Shown: piece by piece, positions 1 through 11,693 of the stretch
How positions within the stretch are numbered: the stretch's first letter is position 1
How the letters are laid out: every line of letters starts with the position of its first letter
Source of the DNA: Limnephilus marmoratus
Lineage: Eukaryota > Arthropoda > Insecta > Trichoptera > Limnephilidae
DNA: 64,000 bases
Reading direction: 5' to 3'
Assembly: GCA_917880885.1 (NCBI GenBank)
Contig: OU862919.1
Coordinates: 55,589,058 to 55,653,057 of the forward strand
Made by a program: the position numbers and the translations under genes
Notes under the pieces: model-generated
What the model saw: only the letters and a program-made list of their open reading frames with translations
The model's database searches: none
Told to the model about the DNA's origin: nothing

Positions 1-884
1 GCTTAGCAAGCGTACCTGGGAGAAACCGGTTTGTAATTGTTGTTCATCGGTCTTCACTTGGACAGCGGAGGAGCCGACTTTTCAGCAAACATATTATCCC
101 CTCCCCATATCCATCCATTCCTGCTCTTTCAACAATTTTGCGAATACTAACCAATAACACTAACTATGAATACAAACACATTATGTTAGGAGAAGCTGCA
201 GACAAGAACTTTAATTGAGAAAACCGGACTCTCGAGTACGAACATTCTACACTGGTAAGGTAAGGTTTTCTTTCTAGAAATGATGTAATATATTAACTGT
301 TGTTTATGTTATCGATGTAGCAGCGGTGATAGGAAGAATTAATTAAACAAACTAAATTCCTACGGAAATCAAATAGACACAAAGTTTAGGGTGGGGCTAG
401 TTTATCAAACTCGGTAAAAGATAGTAAAATAATAATAATTAATAAATCGGAAAATTCTCACCCTTTCTCTAAAAGAATCTATGGGTTACCACACGTAATA
501 CATTATCTTCTCTACATATGTGTGCATATTAAGTATGCAAACAGATGTAAAATCTAAAACAAAAAAATACACCACGAAGATTATAGAAATAATGTGAACA
601 AAAATCTTAAATCTTGATTACTGTGAGAAAATCGCAGGGATTTAAGAAGATAGGGTAGGTTTAGCTAGATTATAAAGGTATAGGGGTTTGAAAATCACGA
701 GACTGAGGTAGAAACAAACCGGAAGGAGTGTTAAGTTAGGCCATCATACCTAGTGGTGTGATCAGTAGGACACAAGGGTAGGATTATGAACGTAGCTACG
801 AGATAGGAGCTACGAGATAGGAGCTACGAGATTCGAACTACGAGGTAGAAGCTTAGGAAAGTAAATCAGCTAGGTAGGGTTCAT
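1..884. repeat. Left arm of a large inverted repeat (foldback-like)
   Basis: This stretch reads as the reverse complement of 1031-1080 plus 5563-6357, with scattered mismatches and small indels (my estimate is around 10 percent divergence). The innermost part contains a short tandem motif, gctacgagatagga, about three times. The arms are separated by 146 bp (885-1030) that do not match each other. The window starts inside or at the edge of the arm, so its true outer end cannot be seen. No open frame of note lies in it. It may be a foldback or long-TIR DNA element, or an inverted segmental duplication. Confidence 0.85.
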
Positions 885-1085
885 CATAATTGGTGTCAAA
901 AGCCAGGAGTGTCGGACCACTACAAGTGGCGGTTACAGCAGTATTGCTTTCCTGCGATGACAGACTTATTATAACATTATTTTGCGGCACGTTTCAGAGT
1001 TTTCAATTTGGGAGGCGGGTATGGCTTGTAATGAACCCTACCTAGTTGATGTACTTTTCTAAGCTTCTACCTCGTAGTTCAAATC

Positions 1086-1286
1086 TATTGGGATCGGGCA
1101 ATATTTCAATAAAGTCGAGTCAGATTTCATTCAAAATAAAGGATTACTTTTATTAAACCAAAATACACTGCACACATTATTTGACAGTTAAACAGGAAGG
1201 GACAGTAGCGCCACTTACGGCCAAGAAACAGAACATAAACAATAATGCATTTATAAACACACCTTTGAATTTATCATTACCCAACA
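1086..1286 (-). repeat. Copia 3' LTR
   Basis: 201 bp, identical to the copy at 5357-5557. On the minus strand it starts TGTTGGG and ends CCCAATA, a short imperfect inverted pair. The adjoining internal bases at 1287-1295 read AAGTGGGAG on the minus strand, a purine-rich plus-strand primer site. Confidence 0.93.
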
Positions 1287-1392
1287 CTCCCACTTAAATT
1301 CAAAGGGGTCACTTAACATTTATCATAACAACATTACTATATCTAATCATCTTAGCATTACATAAATATTTTACTGTAAATCACATAAGTAT

Positions 1393-4300
1393 CTAAGTAT
1401 TATTCAAAATCTTATCTCTAATATAATTAAACTTGCTCACAGGCAAAGCTTTGGTCAGAAAATCTGCCAGTTGACATGAACTTTCTACATATTTAATATT
1501 AACAATTTTCTTTTCAACATTCTCTCTTATGAAATTATATCTAACATCTATATGTTTACTTCTTTTATGAAATACAGGATTATTAATTAATTTAATTGCA
1601 CTCTGATTATCTATATTCAAAGTGACAAAGGTTTGTGGCTCCCCAATATCAAACAACAATTGTCTAAGCCATAATATTTCTTTAGTGGCTTCACTAGCAG
1701 CCATATACTCTGACTCCGTTGTGGATAATGCCACGGTACACTGTTTACGGCTTGACCAACTGATTGGACAACCATTCATTAAAAAAATGTAGCCTGTATT
1801 AGATTTTCTAGTATCCAAATCACCTGCGAAGTCAGAATCAGAGTAGCCGACTAAATCTTAATTACTTTTATAAACAATAGACATTTCTTTTGTATTGATC
1901 AAATAACGCAGGATTCTTTTCACAGCAGTTACATGTGAAGGACCTGGATCATTGACATATCTACTTACAACATTAACAGCATATGCTGTCAGGTCTAGAA
2001 ACAGATGATAAAAATAATAATGCTCCCACTGCTTCTCTATATGGGAAATTGGTATTCTCATTATTTGTATTCTTAGATAATTGTACATTTACATCTGCAG
2101 GGGTACTACTAGCTTTAGCATCTGACAAATTAAACTTATTTATTATTGTCTCAATATATTGTTTTTGACTTATACTTATATAACTTTCTGTTTTATTTAT
2201 TTCCATTCCAATAAATGAATTAAATTTTAAAATCTTAATATCAAAGTTTTGTTTTAGATTATTTAATATGGTAGATAAAATAGTTTTACTTTTGGATAAT
2301 AGCAATCCATCATCAACATAAATAACCAATATTACCTTAATATTATTGAAATATCCAACAAATACACAATTATCAGATGGGCACGATTTAAATCCATAAG
2401 TAGTTAAAAATGAACAAAATTTCTTGTTCCAACATCTTGATGATTGTTTCAGCCCATATATAGATTTAATCAACCTACATACATTTTGTGGCTCAGCTTC
2501 CACACCCTCTGGTACCTCCATGTGTATCTCCTCAGGCAGCTCACCATACAGGAACGCCGTCTTCACATCAAATTGCTCTATCTGCAGGTCCTCTCTGGTG
2601 GCCATGCTAAGTAGCAATCTGATGGAGTCATATCTGCTAGTAGGGGAAAAAATTTCATTATAGTCCAAACCTTTCACTTGAGTAAAGCCTCGAGCGCATA
2701 GTCTTGCCTTATATCTTTCAATTTCTCCTTCTCTATTCTTCTTTATGCTGAACACCCATTTGCATGTAATGGGCTTCTTCTCGGTTCTATCAGTTATTAT
2801 CCAGGTTTTGTTATTTTTATGTGACTGTAGTTCTTCAGAAATAGCTTCCTTCCATTTATGACAATTGACTTTATTAATTGCCTCTTCATAACTGTTAGGT
2901 ATTTCTAATTCAGTCAAGTTTACTTCCATATTATTATTTCGGCTAGGACGTAACGTGATATTACTTCTTTCCATTCCTTCTAAATTAATATTACTAGGAG
3001 GATTATAAGTGTCATTTGTATCTTCATCATTTGTATTGTCATCTGAAGAGGTTTCTTGAGTTGTATTTTGTTGATCCTGAAACTCGCTTCGTGGGGTTGT
3101 CAATATTGACTCTTCTTTTTCTTCTTCATTGGCTTTCACCTCTGTGAAGTTTTGTCTTTTCTCTGGTATATTACTTTCTTCAAATTTTACATCCCGTGAC
3201 ACTGTAATTTTTCTTGTACTCTGATCGTACATTCTGTAATTATCATGCTCATATCCAACTAATAACATTTTTATGCTTTTCTTATCCAGTTTCTTCCTTT
3301 TTTCTTTTGGTAGATGAACATATCCAATGGAACCAAATATTCTTATATGTTGTAGATTAGGTTTTACTTTATACCAGAGTTCAAATGGTGTGACATTTCC
3401 CGTTTGACTTGATGTGTTTCTATTCAACAGGTATACTGCACAGTTCACAGCTTCTGCCCACATATTTAGAGAAATATCTTTAGCATATAACATGCTTCTT
3501 GCACTTTCCATAATGGTACGCAGCTCTCTTTCCGCCCTCCCATTCTGTTGTGGGGTATATGGGGCTGTACGCTCATGAATTATTCCATTACTATCTAGAA
3601 ATGACTTAAATTCTTGATTTACATACTCACAACCGTTGTCGGTATGTAGAATGTGCACATTATGTTGAAATTTATTTTTCACAATTGCATTGTACTTTAT
3701 AAAACAGTGAAACACTTCACTCTTATATTTCATGAAGTAAATATGGCGATAGCTAGTAGCTCCATCTTTGAATAAAACAAAGTACTTCATACCTGATACA
3801 GAAAGCTCTTCAATAGGGCCACATACATCACTATATACTATTTCACCAGGTTGTGACGGACCTCTAGTAGATTTCAAAAAAGGTAATCTTGTTTGCTTAC
3901 CATACTGTCATGCTTCACAAATGAAATTTTCATTCCCAGTAAGTTTTATTGGAATTCTCCCATTTTTACTCATTTTGAATTTCCTTAACATTCAAATGCC
4001 CTAATCTCTCATGCCATATTTTGACATCGGTTTGTACAATATTGCAATTTTCTTGTTTTACTGTTTTGATTTCCAACTCATACAAATTGTTTTCTCTTAA
4101 TTGTGCACACATAACAACTTTATTATTCTTTAATATCATTGCTTTTTCACTTTTCTTCACTATGACATAACCTCTCCTGGTGGCAGCTCCTTCAGAGAAC
4201 AGGTTTCTTCGTAAGTCTGGCACATATAGGACATTCTCTAATATACATCGTTCCCATTTTCCATTCACTAGTTTATTTATTAAAATAGTGCCTTCGCCGC

Positions 4301-4448
4301 ATACCTTAATGCTTTGTTTATTCCCCAATTTAACTTCTTTGTCAATGTCATGACATTGAGACTCATTCAGTTCGTGGAAATAGTCACGTCTAAATGTCAT
4401 ATGCGTTGATGCTCCACTATCCAAAATCCAAGCGTCTTCACCATTCAT
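1393..4448 (-). pseudogene. pol: Copia Pol (protease, integrase, RT, RNase H), broken frame
   Basis: Pieces in order: protease with the DSGA active site and the GAG-pre-integrase motif RLGHLN (4448-3966); integrase with acidic residues in YSDVCG, HTDNG and the E of GRAERE, then reverse transcriptase with the YVDD box (3877-1973); RT tail (2088-1858); RNase H with the conserved D of DTRKS, STTESEY and the ADFLTK end (1818-1393). Breaks: a frame change near 3968, a TGA near 3910 where the family has a cysteine, a frame change near 1990 in the SRPD motif, and a TAA at about 1858. All catalytic motifs remain visible. As it stands no full polyprotein can be made without several recoding events. 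Confidence 0.88.
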
Positions 4449-4457
4449 AGATAAAGA

Positions 4458-5243
4458 TTATTTTTCCGCATTAAATGCTAACATATCATGAGGCTTCTGA
4501 TTTTTATTGTACGTTTTCTTCGGTTTTCTGCATTCTCTTGCAAAGTGACCTCTTTTGTTACAATTGTAGCATATAAATCTATGACTTGAATTTCTTTGAA
4601 CAATTGAATTCTTTTGATTATCTCCATTCCTTGTTTTGGAATTTCCTTTTGAGGTTACAAGTGCAGTCTCACTACAAGATGTGTCATTGGCAAGGCTTCC
4701 CTCTTCATCTATTAAGCGTGATGTGAGATTTTGAATTGTTTGGCTATTTTGATCTAGTGACAACCATCCTTGTCTAAGCGAACGGTATGTTGGTGGCAAT
4801 GTGCTTAGAATCTTGGTCATAATTGCAGTGTCGCTGATTTTTTTGCCAGTTTCCCTCAGTTGCTTTGCCAAGCTTTCCACTTTGGAGACATGCTGTGCCA
4901 TTGTATCACTAGCACAATATGAATACTGATAAAATTTCTCATGAATTATCATTTTATTACATTCAGACTTTTGTTCGTAAATAGCTTCCAATTTATTCAT
5001 GACCTCCTTTGCAGTCTCGCAGTTTTCTATAAGTGATATCTGATTCAAATCCATTGATGATGTCAAGATAAACATGGCCATGCCATCATCTTTATTCCAT
5101 TGCACTTGCGAACCGACTTCTTGGGGTTTTACAGAATCAATATTTAATCCTTTTGCTCTTAATGCACATTTAACTTGAAATTTCCATTGCTTAAAGTTTC
5201 TGCCATCGAACTTTTCAATTTTCATTGAATTGGCGACCTCCAT
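4458..5243 (-). CDS. gag: Copia Gag (nucleocapsid with one zinc knuckle)
   Basis: A 261-residue product. The N-terminal half holds the copia-type Gag signature around KFDGRNFKQW (from about residue 10). A CCHC zinc knuckle follows at residues 225-238 with C225, C228, H233 and C238, typical of RNA packaging. The ATG at 5243 is the first in frame, about 110 bp inside the 5' LTR. The frame ends at TAA 4460-4458, just before the protease. In most copia elements Gag and Pol share one frame, and the protease ORF is in the same frame four codons downstream, so this stop is either a lesion or a readthrough point. Confidence 0.85.
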   Translation of the reverse strand: MEVANSMKIEKFDGRNFKQWKFQVKCALRAKGLNIDSVKPQEVGSQVQWNKDDGMAMFILTSSMDLNQISLIENCETAKEVMNKLEAIYEQKSECNKMIIHEKFYQYSYCASDTMAQHVSKVESLAKQLRETGKKISDTAIMTKILSTLPPTYRSLRQGWLSLDQNSQTIQNLTSRLIDEEGSLANDTSCSETALVTSKGNSKTRNGDNQKNSIVQRNSSHRFICYNCNKRGHFARECRKPKKTYNKNQKPHDMLAFNAEK

Positions 5244-5342
5244 TTTGTAGGTTAATTGTACAGTATAAATGTGACAAATTACTCACGTAAATATCTTGCT
5301 CTTTACTCAACTTTTTTCTGAAATAATTGTTTACCACAATTC

Positions 5343-5356
5343 CTGGGCCCATAACC
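5343..5356 (-). promoter_or_regulatory. Copia primer binding site, half-tRNA-iMet type
   Basis: Directly inside the 5' LTR the plus strand reads CTGGGCCCATAACC, which is the anticodon stem-loop sequence of initiator tRNA-Met including the CAU anticodon. Copia of Drosophila is known to prime from an internal cleaved half of this tRNA rather than from its 3' end. The match predicts the same mechanism here. Confidence 0.85.
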
Positions 5357-5557
5357 TATTGGGATCGGGCAATATTTCAATAAAGTCGAGTCAGATTTCA
5401 TTCAAAATAAAGGATTACTTTTATTAAACCAAAATACACTGCACACATTATTTGACAGTTAAACAGGAAGGGACAGTAGCGCCACTTACGGCCAAGAAAC
5501 AGAACATAAACAATAATGCATTTATAAACACACCTTTGAATTTATCATTACCCAACA
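5357..5557 (-). repeat. Copia 5' LTR
   Basis: 201 bp, identical to 1086-1286. The 5-bp target duplication AAATC follows it at 5558-5562. Transcription should start within this LTR and run leftward; I cannot place a TATA box with confidence. Confidence 0.93.
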
Positions 5558-5562
5558 AAATC

Positions 5563-6357
5563 TCGTAGCTCATATCTCGTAGCTACGTTCATAATTCTAC
5601 CCTTATGTTCTACTGATCACACCACTATGTATGATGGCTTGGCTTAACCTTCATTCCGGTTTGTTTCTACCTCATGATCGTGTTTTTCAAACCCCTATGC
5701 TTTTATATTCTATCTAATCCTACCCTCTTTCTTAAATCCTTGCGATTTTCTAACAGTAATCAAGATTTAAGATTTTTGTTCACATTACTTCTATATTCTT
5801 CGTTGTGTATTTTTTTGTTTTAGAACTTACATCTGTTTGCATACTTAATATGCACACATATGTAGAGAAGATAATGTATTACGTGTGGTAACCCTTAGAT
5901 TCTTTTAGAGAAAGTGTGAGAATTTTCCGATCTATTTAATTATTATTATTTTAGTATCTTTTGCAGAGTTTGATAAACTAGCCTTGATTTACTACTACTT
6001 GATTTCCGTAGGAATTTAGTTAGTTTATTTAATTCTTCCTATCACCGCTACATCGATAACATAAAACAACAGTTAATAAATTACAACATTTCAAGAAAGA
6101 AAACCTTACCTTACCGGTGTAGGATGATCGTATTCGAGGGTCCTGTTTTCTCAATTGAAGTCCTTGTCTGCAACTTCCCCTAACATAAAGTGTTTGTATT
6201 TATGGTTAGTATTCGCAAAATTGTTGGAAAAGTAGGAATGGATGGATATGGGGAGGAGGATAAAATGTTTTTTGAAAAGTCGGCTCCTCCGCTATCTAAG
6301 TGAAGACCGATGAACAACAATTACAAACATAGTTTCCCCCATTACGCTTGCTAGGCT
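5563..6357. repeat. Right arm of the large inverted repeat
   Basis: This is the outer part of the right arm; the inner 50 bp of the same arm lie at 1031-1080, on the other side of the inserted copia element. Matching to the left arm holds to about 6357, opposite window base 1, so both arms may run further. A small plus-strand frame starting at 6348 lies outside the arm and is not recognisable. Confidence 0.85.
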
Positions 6358-7240
6358 TATCCTTAAGTCCGAGTTTTACCCTCTTGACAGACGTCCCATG
6401 TTACGAAAGGGGCACTTCACGCCAGATGGGAGAATACCAAGTCTTCATGCCGTTTTTCTGTCTTACTCCGACTTCCGTCTCCTCCAGATTGAATTTAACC
6501 CTACTGAGTCTAGAAAAGGTATTTCAAGTCTTACCTTATCATTCCTCTATCCGTCGAATATGGCACGCAGCTGTTTTTGGCGAATCAGTACTCCCACGTC
6601 ACTAGCCATAGCTAACGTTCCCTCACCTCTGACTCGCTGACGTAAAACGCACCTCATGAGCCTTATGTTTGCTTTCAGGTTCGACAAGAACTTACGGTAT
6701 GCAAATAATCTGTAATTTTAAATGCCGCGCCAGCGTATTGTCAGTATACGTCCCTCCTCTTCCCGCATGTCCCATCTCGACAATACTATCACAGGATCTA
6801 AATTTTTCCTTCAGAAAGGTTGACACTTACATTTCCGATTAGCACATAAATACATACCGAAGCCTCGAAGTTTAAGTTCCAGAGCAAATTCAGGATTCAG
6901 GACTATATGATTATTTGAACATAAGTGTTTTTTAAATGAGGTCACTAGCTCCTCGTGTGTTAAGTATTTAGAATAATGGGTAATTATGGATTCCTGGATA
7001 CCTATTCCCTATGAGAAAAATTAAAAATAAAATAATTCATGTCGTATCGTTGTATGTTATCATTGAAATCAGTGATCTCCCAGAATAATTGTGGTAAACC
7101 CTCTTTGAGTTTAAAGCTAATTGTAGTGTTGTACTTTGCTAAATTCAGAATGCTGAATTAACACTACCAATTGGCGGTCGCTTTAGCATAATAGACTTGT
7201 TCAGGATTGAGTGAGTTTAAAACCACTATTGCTTTTACAT
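6358..7240. other. Unassigned spacer
   Basis: About 0.9 kb between the inverted repeat and the SINE-sized repeat. It has two short overlapping plus-strand open frames (6348-6605 and 6398-6640) with no motif that I recognise, and ordinary base composition for this window. I call no gene here. Confidence 0.5.
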
Positions 7241-7244
7241 ACGG

Positions 7245-7506
7245 AAGTGGTTCGCTACGTTTGGTGATTTAGCAGGGGTGCCCGGGTTCATGGGGTGAGG
7301 TTTGTCTAGGTCTTGGAGGCGGATGGCCAGAACACACTGAACCCCAGATTCCTACCCACCCCTTAAACCCTCTTCCTTCCCAGAACTCTCCCCTCCTTCC
7401 TTTCCTTTAAAAAAACCCTCCACACAGCATCCCTAAAGATGACATAGGCCCTGAGGGAAATTGTTTTCCTCAGGGCCTCCTGTGTGGAGCTCAGATAAAA
7501 AAAAAA
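7245..7506 (+). repeat. SINE-sized repeat, short subtype (copy A)
   Basis: It shares with 62287-62580 the same head (ggttcgctacgtttggtga), the GCCCGGGTTCATGGGG block, the same internal shortening after GTCTTGGAGGCGGATG, and the 3' hairpin GGCCCTGAGG...CTCAGGGCC followed by a short A run. Other copies (18733, 19095, 62878) keep a longer middle. I see no clear pol III box pair, so SINE status is a guess from size, A-rich end and copy number. Confidence 0.75.
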
Positions 7507-8282
7507 GTTCCATTGCAGACTATGATTGATAAACTAGTCCCTTGACATTATTGCATGGTTTTGTTTATTCGTTGAAAAATATAGGTGACGGGGTCAATGT
7601 TCGGCATTGAACTCCGATCGAAGTTTTGAATACACGATCGAAGGTCATATATAAACATACTCCAATCATGCTAGTGAAGGGTAGCGATATTTATTTGTTT
7701 TACCTATCAATTGGCTATTTGCATTGATTTTACTGTTAAATATATCATTTCCCATGCTTATTTGTTTTTATTTAATTGATGTGTTGATGTTAATTATTTT
7801 TTTTCTCATCTTATTATTTGTCTTTAATTTTGTAATTTTTAAAATATGAAATATATTGCATTGCACTTCCCCTGCACACATTCTGGAATAAATTATTATT
7901 ATACAAGTACGCCAATGTAAATACCTAAAATTTATTGAGAGGCACATTTCTATCACATCGTGTTGTACCTAATTACATTGTGCCAATGAACTCCAATGAA
8001 CGAATGAATGATAATGAATAGATACATAATTTTTATGGTTTATTTGCTTACACTTCACACAGACGATCTTTGGTTTACTGGTCTACTTTGGAGATTGTTT
8101 ATTTCTACGGTCATTGTCTTTTTGAAGCACGATCCATTGTTTAACTAATTCATTTTCTATTTTATTTGACCTAGTTTTTGCCCAATCATTGATCGTTTAA
8201 GTAGGCACTTTGCCAACCTAAGAGGTATCTGGATGACCTCGTTTCAACTAAGGTATTCCTTGCTTGACCTAGTTTTGGGAAA
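7507..8282. other. Unassigned AT-rich spacer
   Basis: No open frame with a recognisable product. It holds one copy of a TTTGACCTAGTTTT motif near 8163 and another near 8265, which recur at 8740-8767 and 8913-8940. Confidence 0.5.
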
Positions 8283-8945
8283 ATTATATGTTGATTATAT
8301 ATGTTGAATAATGTTAGAATCAACAGTACAGTTCATTGTTATCCTACGAGAAACTGCAACGATTTTAGGCTTCCTAAAACAAATTTATCGGGAACACAAA
8401 ATAATATTTATTATAAAGGTTTTAAAATGTTCAATGAACTCCCTGTAAATGTTAAGGAGGCTAAAAGTCTTGCAGTTTTTCGTGGATTATGTCTTAATGT
8501 TGTAAAGTCCAAATTTTAGTCAGTAGGTAGTAAATAATATAGTAGTAGTCATAGAAAAGAAAACATTAGATATAAGATGTCAAATTTTATATCTAAATAA
8601 AATACACAATAAAAAAAAAAGAAATATAGGCGTTACGGTCACGAATCAAACTGATATCTTATGTCGTAAATCCTTATGTGCCCTTAAATAAACACCTACC
8701 TAACTAAAACAAGTACTTGTATGACCTAATTTTTAAGTATGTATTTCCTGTTTGACCTAATTTTGAGACGCACCGTTACTTCCGCACGCGAAATATAGAA
8801 TAAAGAGGCATTCATTACGTTCTACGCGCCTCGACTCGTTTTGTATGAGTTTAAATAATTAGCGTATTTACTTAACTGAAGAAAATACCTACGTGGCCTA
8901 ATTCTAAAGTAGGTATTTCCTATTTGACCTACTTTCGAGCTAGTG
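8163..8945. repeat. Dispersed short direct repeats, TTTGACCTA motif
   Basis: The motif GTATTTCC-n-TTTGACCTA-n-TTT-n-GAG appears at about 8253-8280, 8740-8767 and 8913-8940, with a shorter form near 8163. The LINE 3' end at 8283-8620 separates the first from the others, so an older tandem array was probably split by that insertion. Confidence 0.55.
8283..8620 (+). mobile_element. 5'-truncated LINE, C-terminal end only
   Basis: The frame 8301-8519 (72 residues) ends with the pattern seen at the extreme C-terminus of RT proteins in CR1/Jockey-like LINEs: an arginine- and asparagine-rich stretch, YYKGFKMFNELP, then a short helix and stop. A 3' UTR of about 90 bp and an A10 run at 8611-8620 follow. 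The rest of the element is absent, which fits abortive target-primed reverse transcription. Confidence 0.7.
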
Positions 8946-11263
8946 GGAATTGTTATCCTGCGTGGAAAAATAACATATTCTTTTAATTAGTGACAGTGTG
9001 TTAGCGACAAAAAAAACTTCAACGGTTCGATTGATTTATTGGGGGTGTACGCCTGTCCTTTTCTTTCTTGTCTCTGAAAATAATTAATAATTGTTTTAAT
9101 CTTACTAGCCTCGATCGATTACAATTTTTCCAGTCGGGAATTTTATAACTTCGACATTGTGATCAAAGCTTCCTTTTGTTCGTTTCCTAGCTAAATGGGT
9201 TCCTATTAGTTTTTTTTTGAGAATTGACCCTTCCCTAAACTTCTCAAATATCTGGCTATTATAAGATTCACTTCTGTATTTCACTTAGCTTTCTTTTTAT
9301 TACTAAATTTTATCTCTGGCTACAATAAAATTAAATTTTAAAATGGCCGCCTTTATTCGTACAATTTTATTGTTATTGTTTTTTTATCAACCTCGTATTA
9401 ACTATTATCTTTATTTCATTCGCATTCGAGAAATGTTGGATTTTGATTTATCAAATTGCAAATCAGATGTTTTGATTTTATAATCCGGAATTAGGTAAAT
9501 TAATTATTATTTATTCTCAATATTTTAATATCACTTTAGAATTAATAACGGTAGATACGCACGTTTTCTAAGTGTTCGAGTTATTATCACTATGGTTTAT
9601 TGTAAATTCGTTATTTAATTCACAATGACAATTAAGTCACCTTATTATTGAACCACTGTCATTTAAACGTGACTCGAACAATGTTATTGTTATTTATTTA
9701 ACCTATGTTATGTAATATAAAGTAAAATTAAAGTTTTAATTATTATATCACCTTTAGTCAGTTGTAAAAAATCGTATGATATGTTTTCTTTTATCCGGTA
9801 AAGTTTATTTATTTTAAGACACTGTATTTTTGTTAAATATTAGAAAACCATTAACTATAAATTGAAAAAAAGAAACCCGAATATTATTAAATTCTAATTT
9901 ACTGACTTTAAACACTTTCATTATAAAAAACACTCAAACTTTCACGAAGTATTATTTTTAGGCACCATCTCGAACTCTCTGTTGGCCGTCTTTAAAAATT
10001 TTATTCTTCAATTTTAAAAGGAAAAAAAAACACTGAATTTACTACTTTTGCAAACACTTGTAGAATTTTCAACTTTACTAGAAGAGTCTTCCACGACGGG
10101 TAGTATAACCACGCACTTTTACGTTCTATCTTGATTCCGCACTCCCCGTTATTCAATCGGAACTGTCCCGGACTGCCTCTGCATACCCTTTTAAAAGCAT
10201 TACCCTGCCAGTACTTCATCATAAAACCTACATTATCAACTCGAGATTTCATATCTCAGAACCATCAAAATCCTGTGTACCAAATTTGGTTGCCACTCCG
10301 GATTTTGTCACTTTCCAGCTCAATATCAGATCTGAAATAGTGCATGGTATATAATTTGCCCTATTTTTCTTATCTTTTTTCCCATCAAACAATTTAATAA
10401 GCTTTAATATTATTATTTCAAATTTTCCCTCTAAAATCAAATGTGTTCATGAACCCGGGCAATAACACAGTCTTTATATCTTGAACTCTTATCTTTTCTC
10501 CACATTCTGTGAAATATTTTCCTCATTTCCCTCGTTTTTCCAAGTTAATTTTCGGTGTTTGCGTTTCTCTCCGATTCAGTTTTCCGAATACGTATTTTTC
10601 AATAGTTCGTCTTCATGATTTATTGTTCCTAATGTTGTATATTTTACGCCCTTTCAAGTATATACCCTTCTCTGTACCTCTCCTCACACGTAAGCCATTA
10701 AAATTTTCCACAAGATTCCTTTTTCCACTTTAAGTATCAAATACCTACCCCGCCCTTTAATTTTAATATAATTTAACTTTTTGGCTTTGTTAGATAGTCG
10801 TCCTGAATCTTTATTTTCTCGTATTTCCCATATGAGTACTAATTAATTACCATTTCCCTTTTCGATCTAATTGTCTCAATTCTTTCTTTATTTTGTCTCT
10901 TAAACCTGAGTCAATAGGTATTAGTCAATAGGTAAGTAGAATTAATTTCCCTGAATGTTTCCTACTCGTGATGAGGTCGTCTCAACTTATTATACTTGGA
11001 TCGAAGTTAATCTTGATTATTTTGATAATCTAATTAATGCACTTTTTTTTGTTTTTCTGACTCATCCAACCCTGTAATTGATATGCATTTGTTTGTAGAT
11101 TTTGGTTTACGCCTTTGAATCCTTTCCCTGTCTGACACAAAATATCGTTAATTTTATGATGTGACATTTGTTTATATTAATATTTTTACGTACTGGGTCC
11201 TTTTATGGCCAGGCTATTAATTTTAATTGTTTTTTCTAAAGTAAATCTTCTTATTTCGCCTGT
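8946..11263. other. AT-rich spacer, nothing recognised
   Basis: About 2.3 kb of AT-rich DNA. Short open frames occur near 10.0-10.7 kb on both strands, but they overlap one another, are under 85 codons and show no domain. I see no repeat shared with the rest of the window. Confidence 0.5.
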
Positions 11264-11693
11264 TGTTTTATAAATTGGTATTTAGCAGAAGGACGTCAAG
11301 TAAAAACATCTGGTTTCAATGGAGGAATTCCTGGTTTTATTCACAAGCACATTTATTACAATAATTTGTCCCGACCCGACAAAACACTAAATTTGGTCAC
11401 TTTGACCACTTGCTAGACAATGCTAGCTGTTTATAGGAGATCCACGAATTAAGAGAGAGTTAAACTAGAAAGCAGACTATTTATAAGAATGTTTTTCCCA
11501 ACACAATCAAAATAAACAACACTTTCGTGTCACCATAACACATTATACGATATAAAAACCAGAGATCTACTTTACCGTCTAACATCTCGTTTTAGTTTAG
11601 TCTTACGTCGCTAATCTGTAAAATGCAATATCAACTAACAATATGCTACAAAAATATGCCGCTAGATGGCAGTAGTCTTCACTCTTTTTAACA
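11264..11693 (-). repeat. BEL-1 3' LTR
   Basis: 430 bp, TG...CA, one base different from 17217-17646. It adjoins the target duplication CCTGT on its left. The neighbouring internal bases contain CCGCCGGGCAGTA on the minus strand, a block often seen at this place in insect BEL elements. Confidence 0.93.

Larger units (their letters stand above)
1086..5557 (-). mobile_element. Ty1/copia LTR retrotransposon, nested in the inverted repeat
   Basis: Two 201-bp LTRs (1086-1286 and 5357-5557) read the same base for base. They are flanked by the 5-bp target duplication AAATC (1081-1085 and 5558-5562). Gene order on the minus strand is gag, protease, integrase, reverse transcriptase, RNase H, which is the copia order. 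The primer site next to the 5' LTR matches the anticodon arm of initiator tRNA-Met, as known for Drosophila copia. Identical LTRs argue for a recent insertion, yet the reading frame carries at least five breaks (about 4460-4458 TAA, near 3968 a frame change, near 3910 TGA, near 1990 a frame change, near 1858 TAA). Confidence 0.95.

Noticed and set aside
7768..7956. 62-codon minus-strand frame and similar short frames in the AT-rich spacers (10001-10733, 18442-18675, 37456-37650)
   Set aside because: Length is within chance expectation and no domain or codon pattern supports them.
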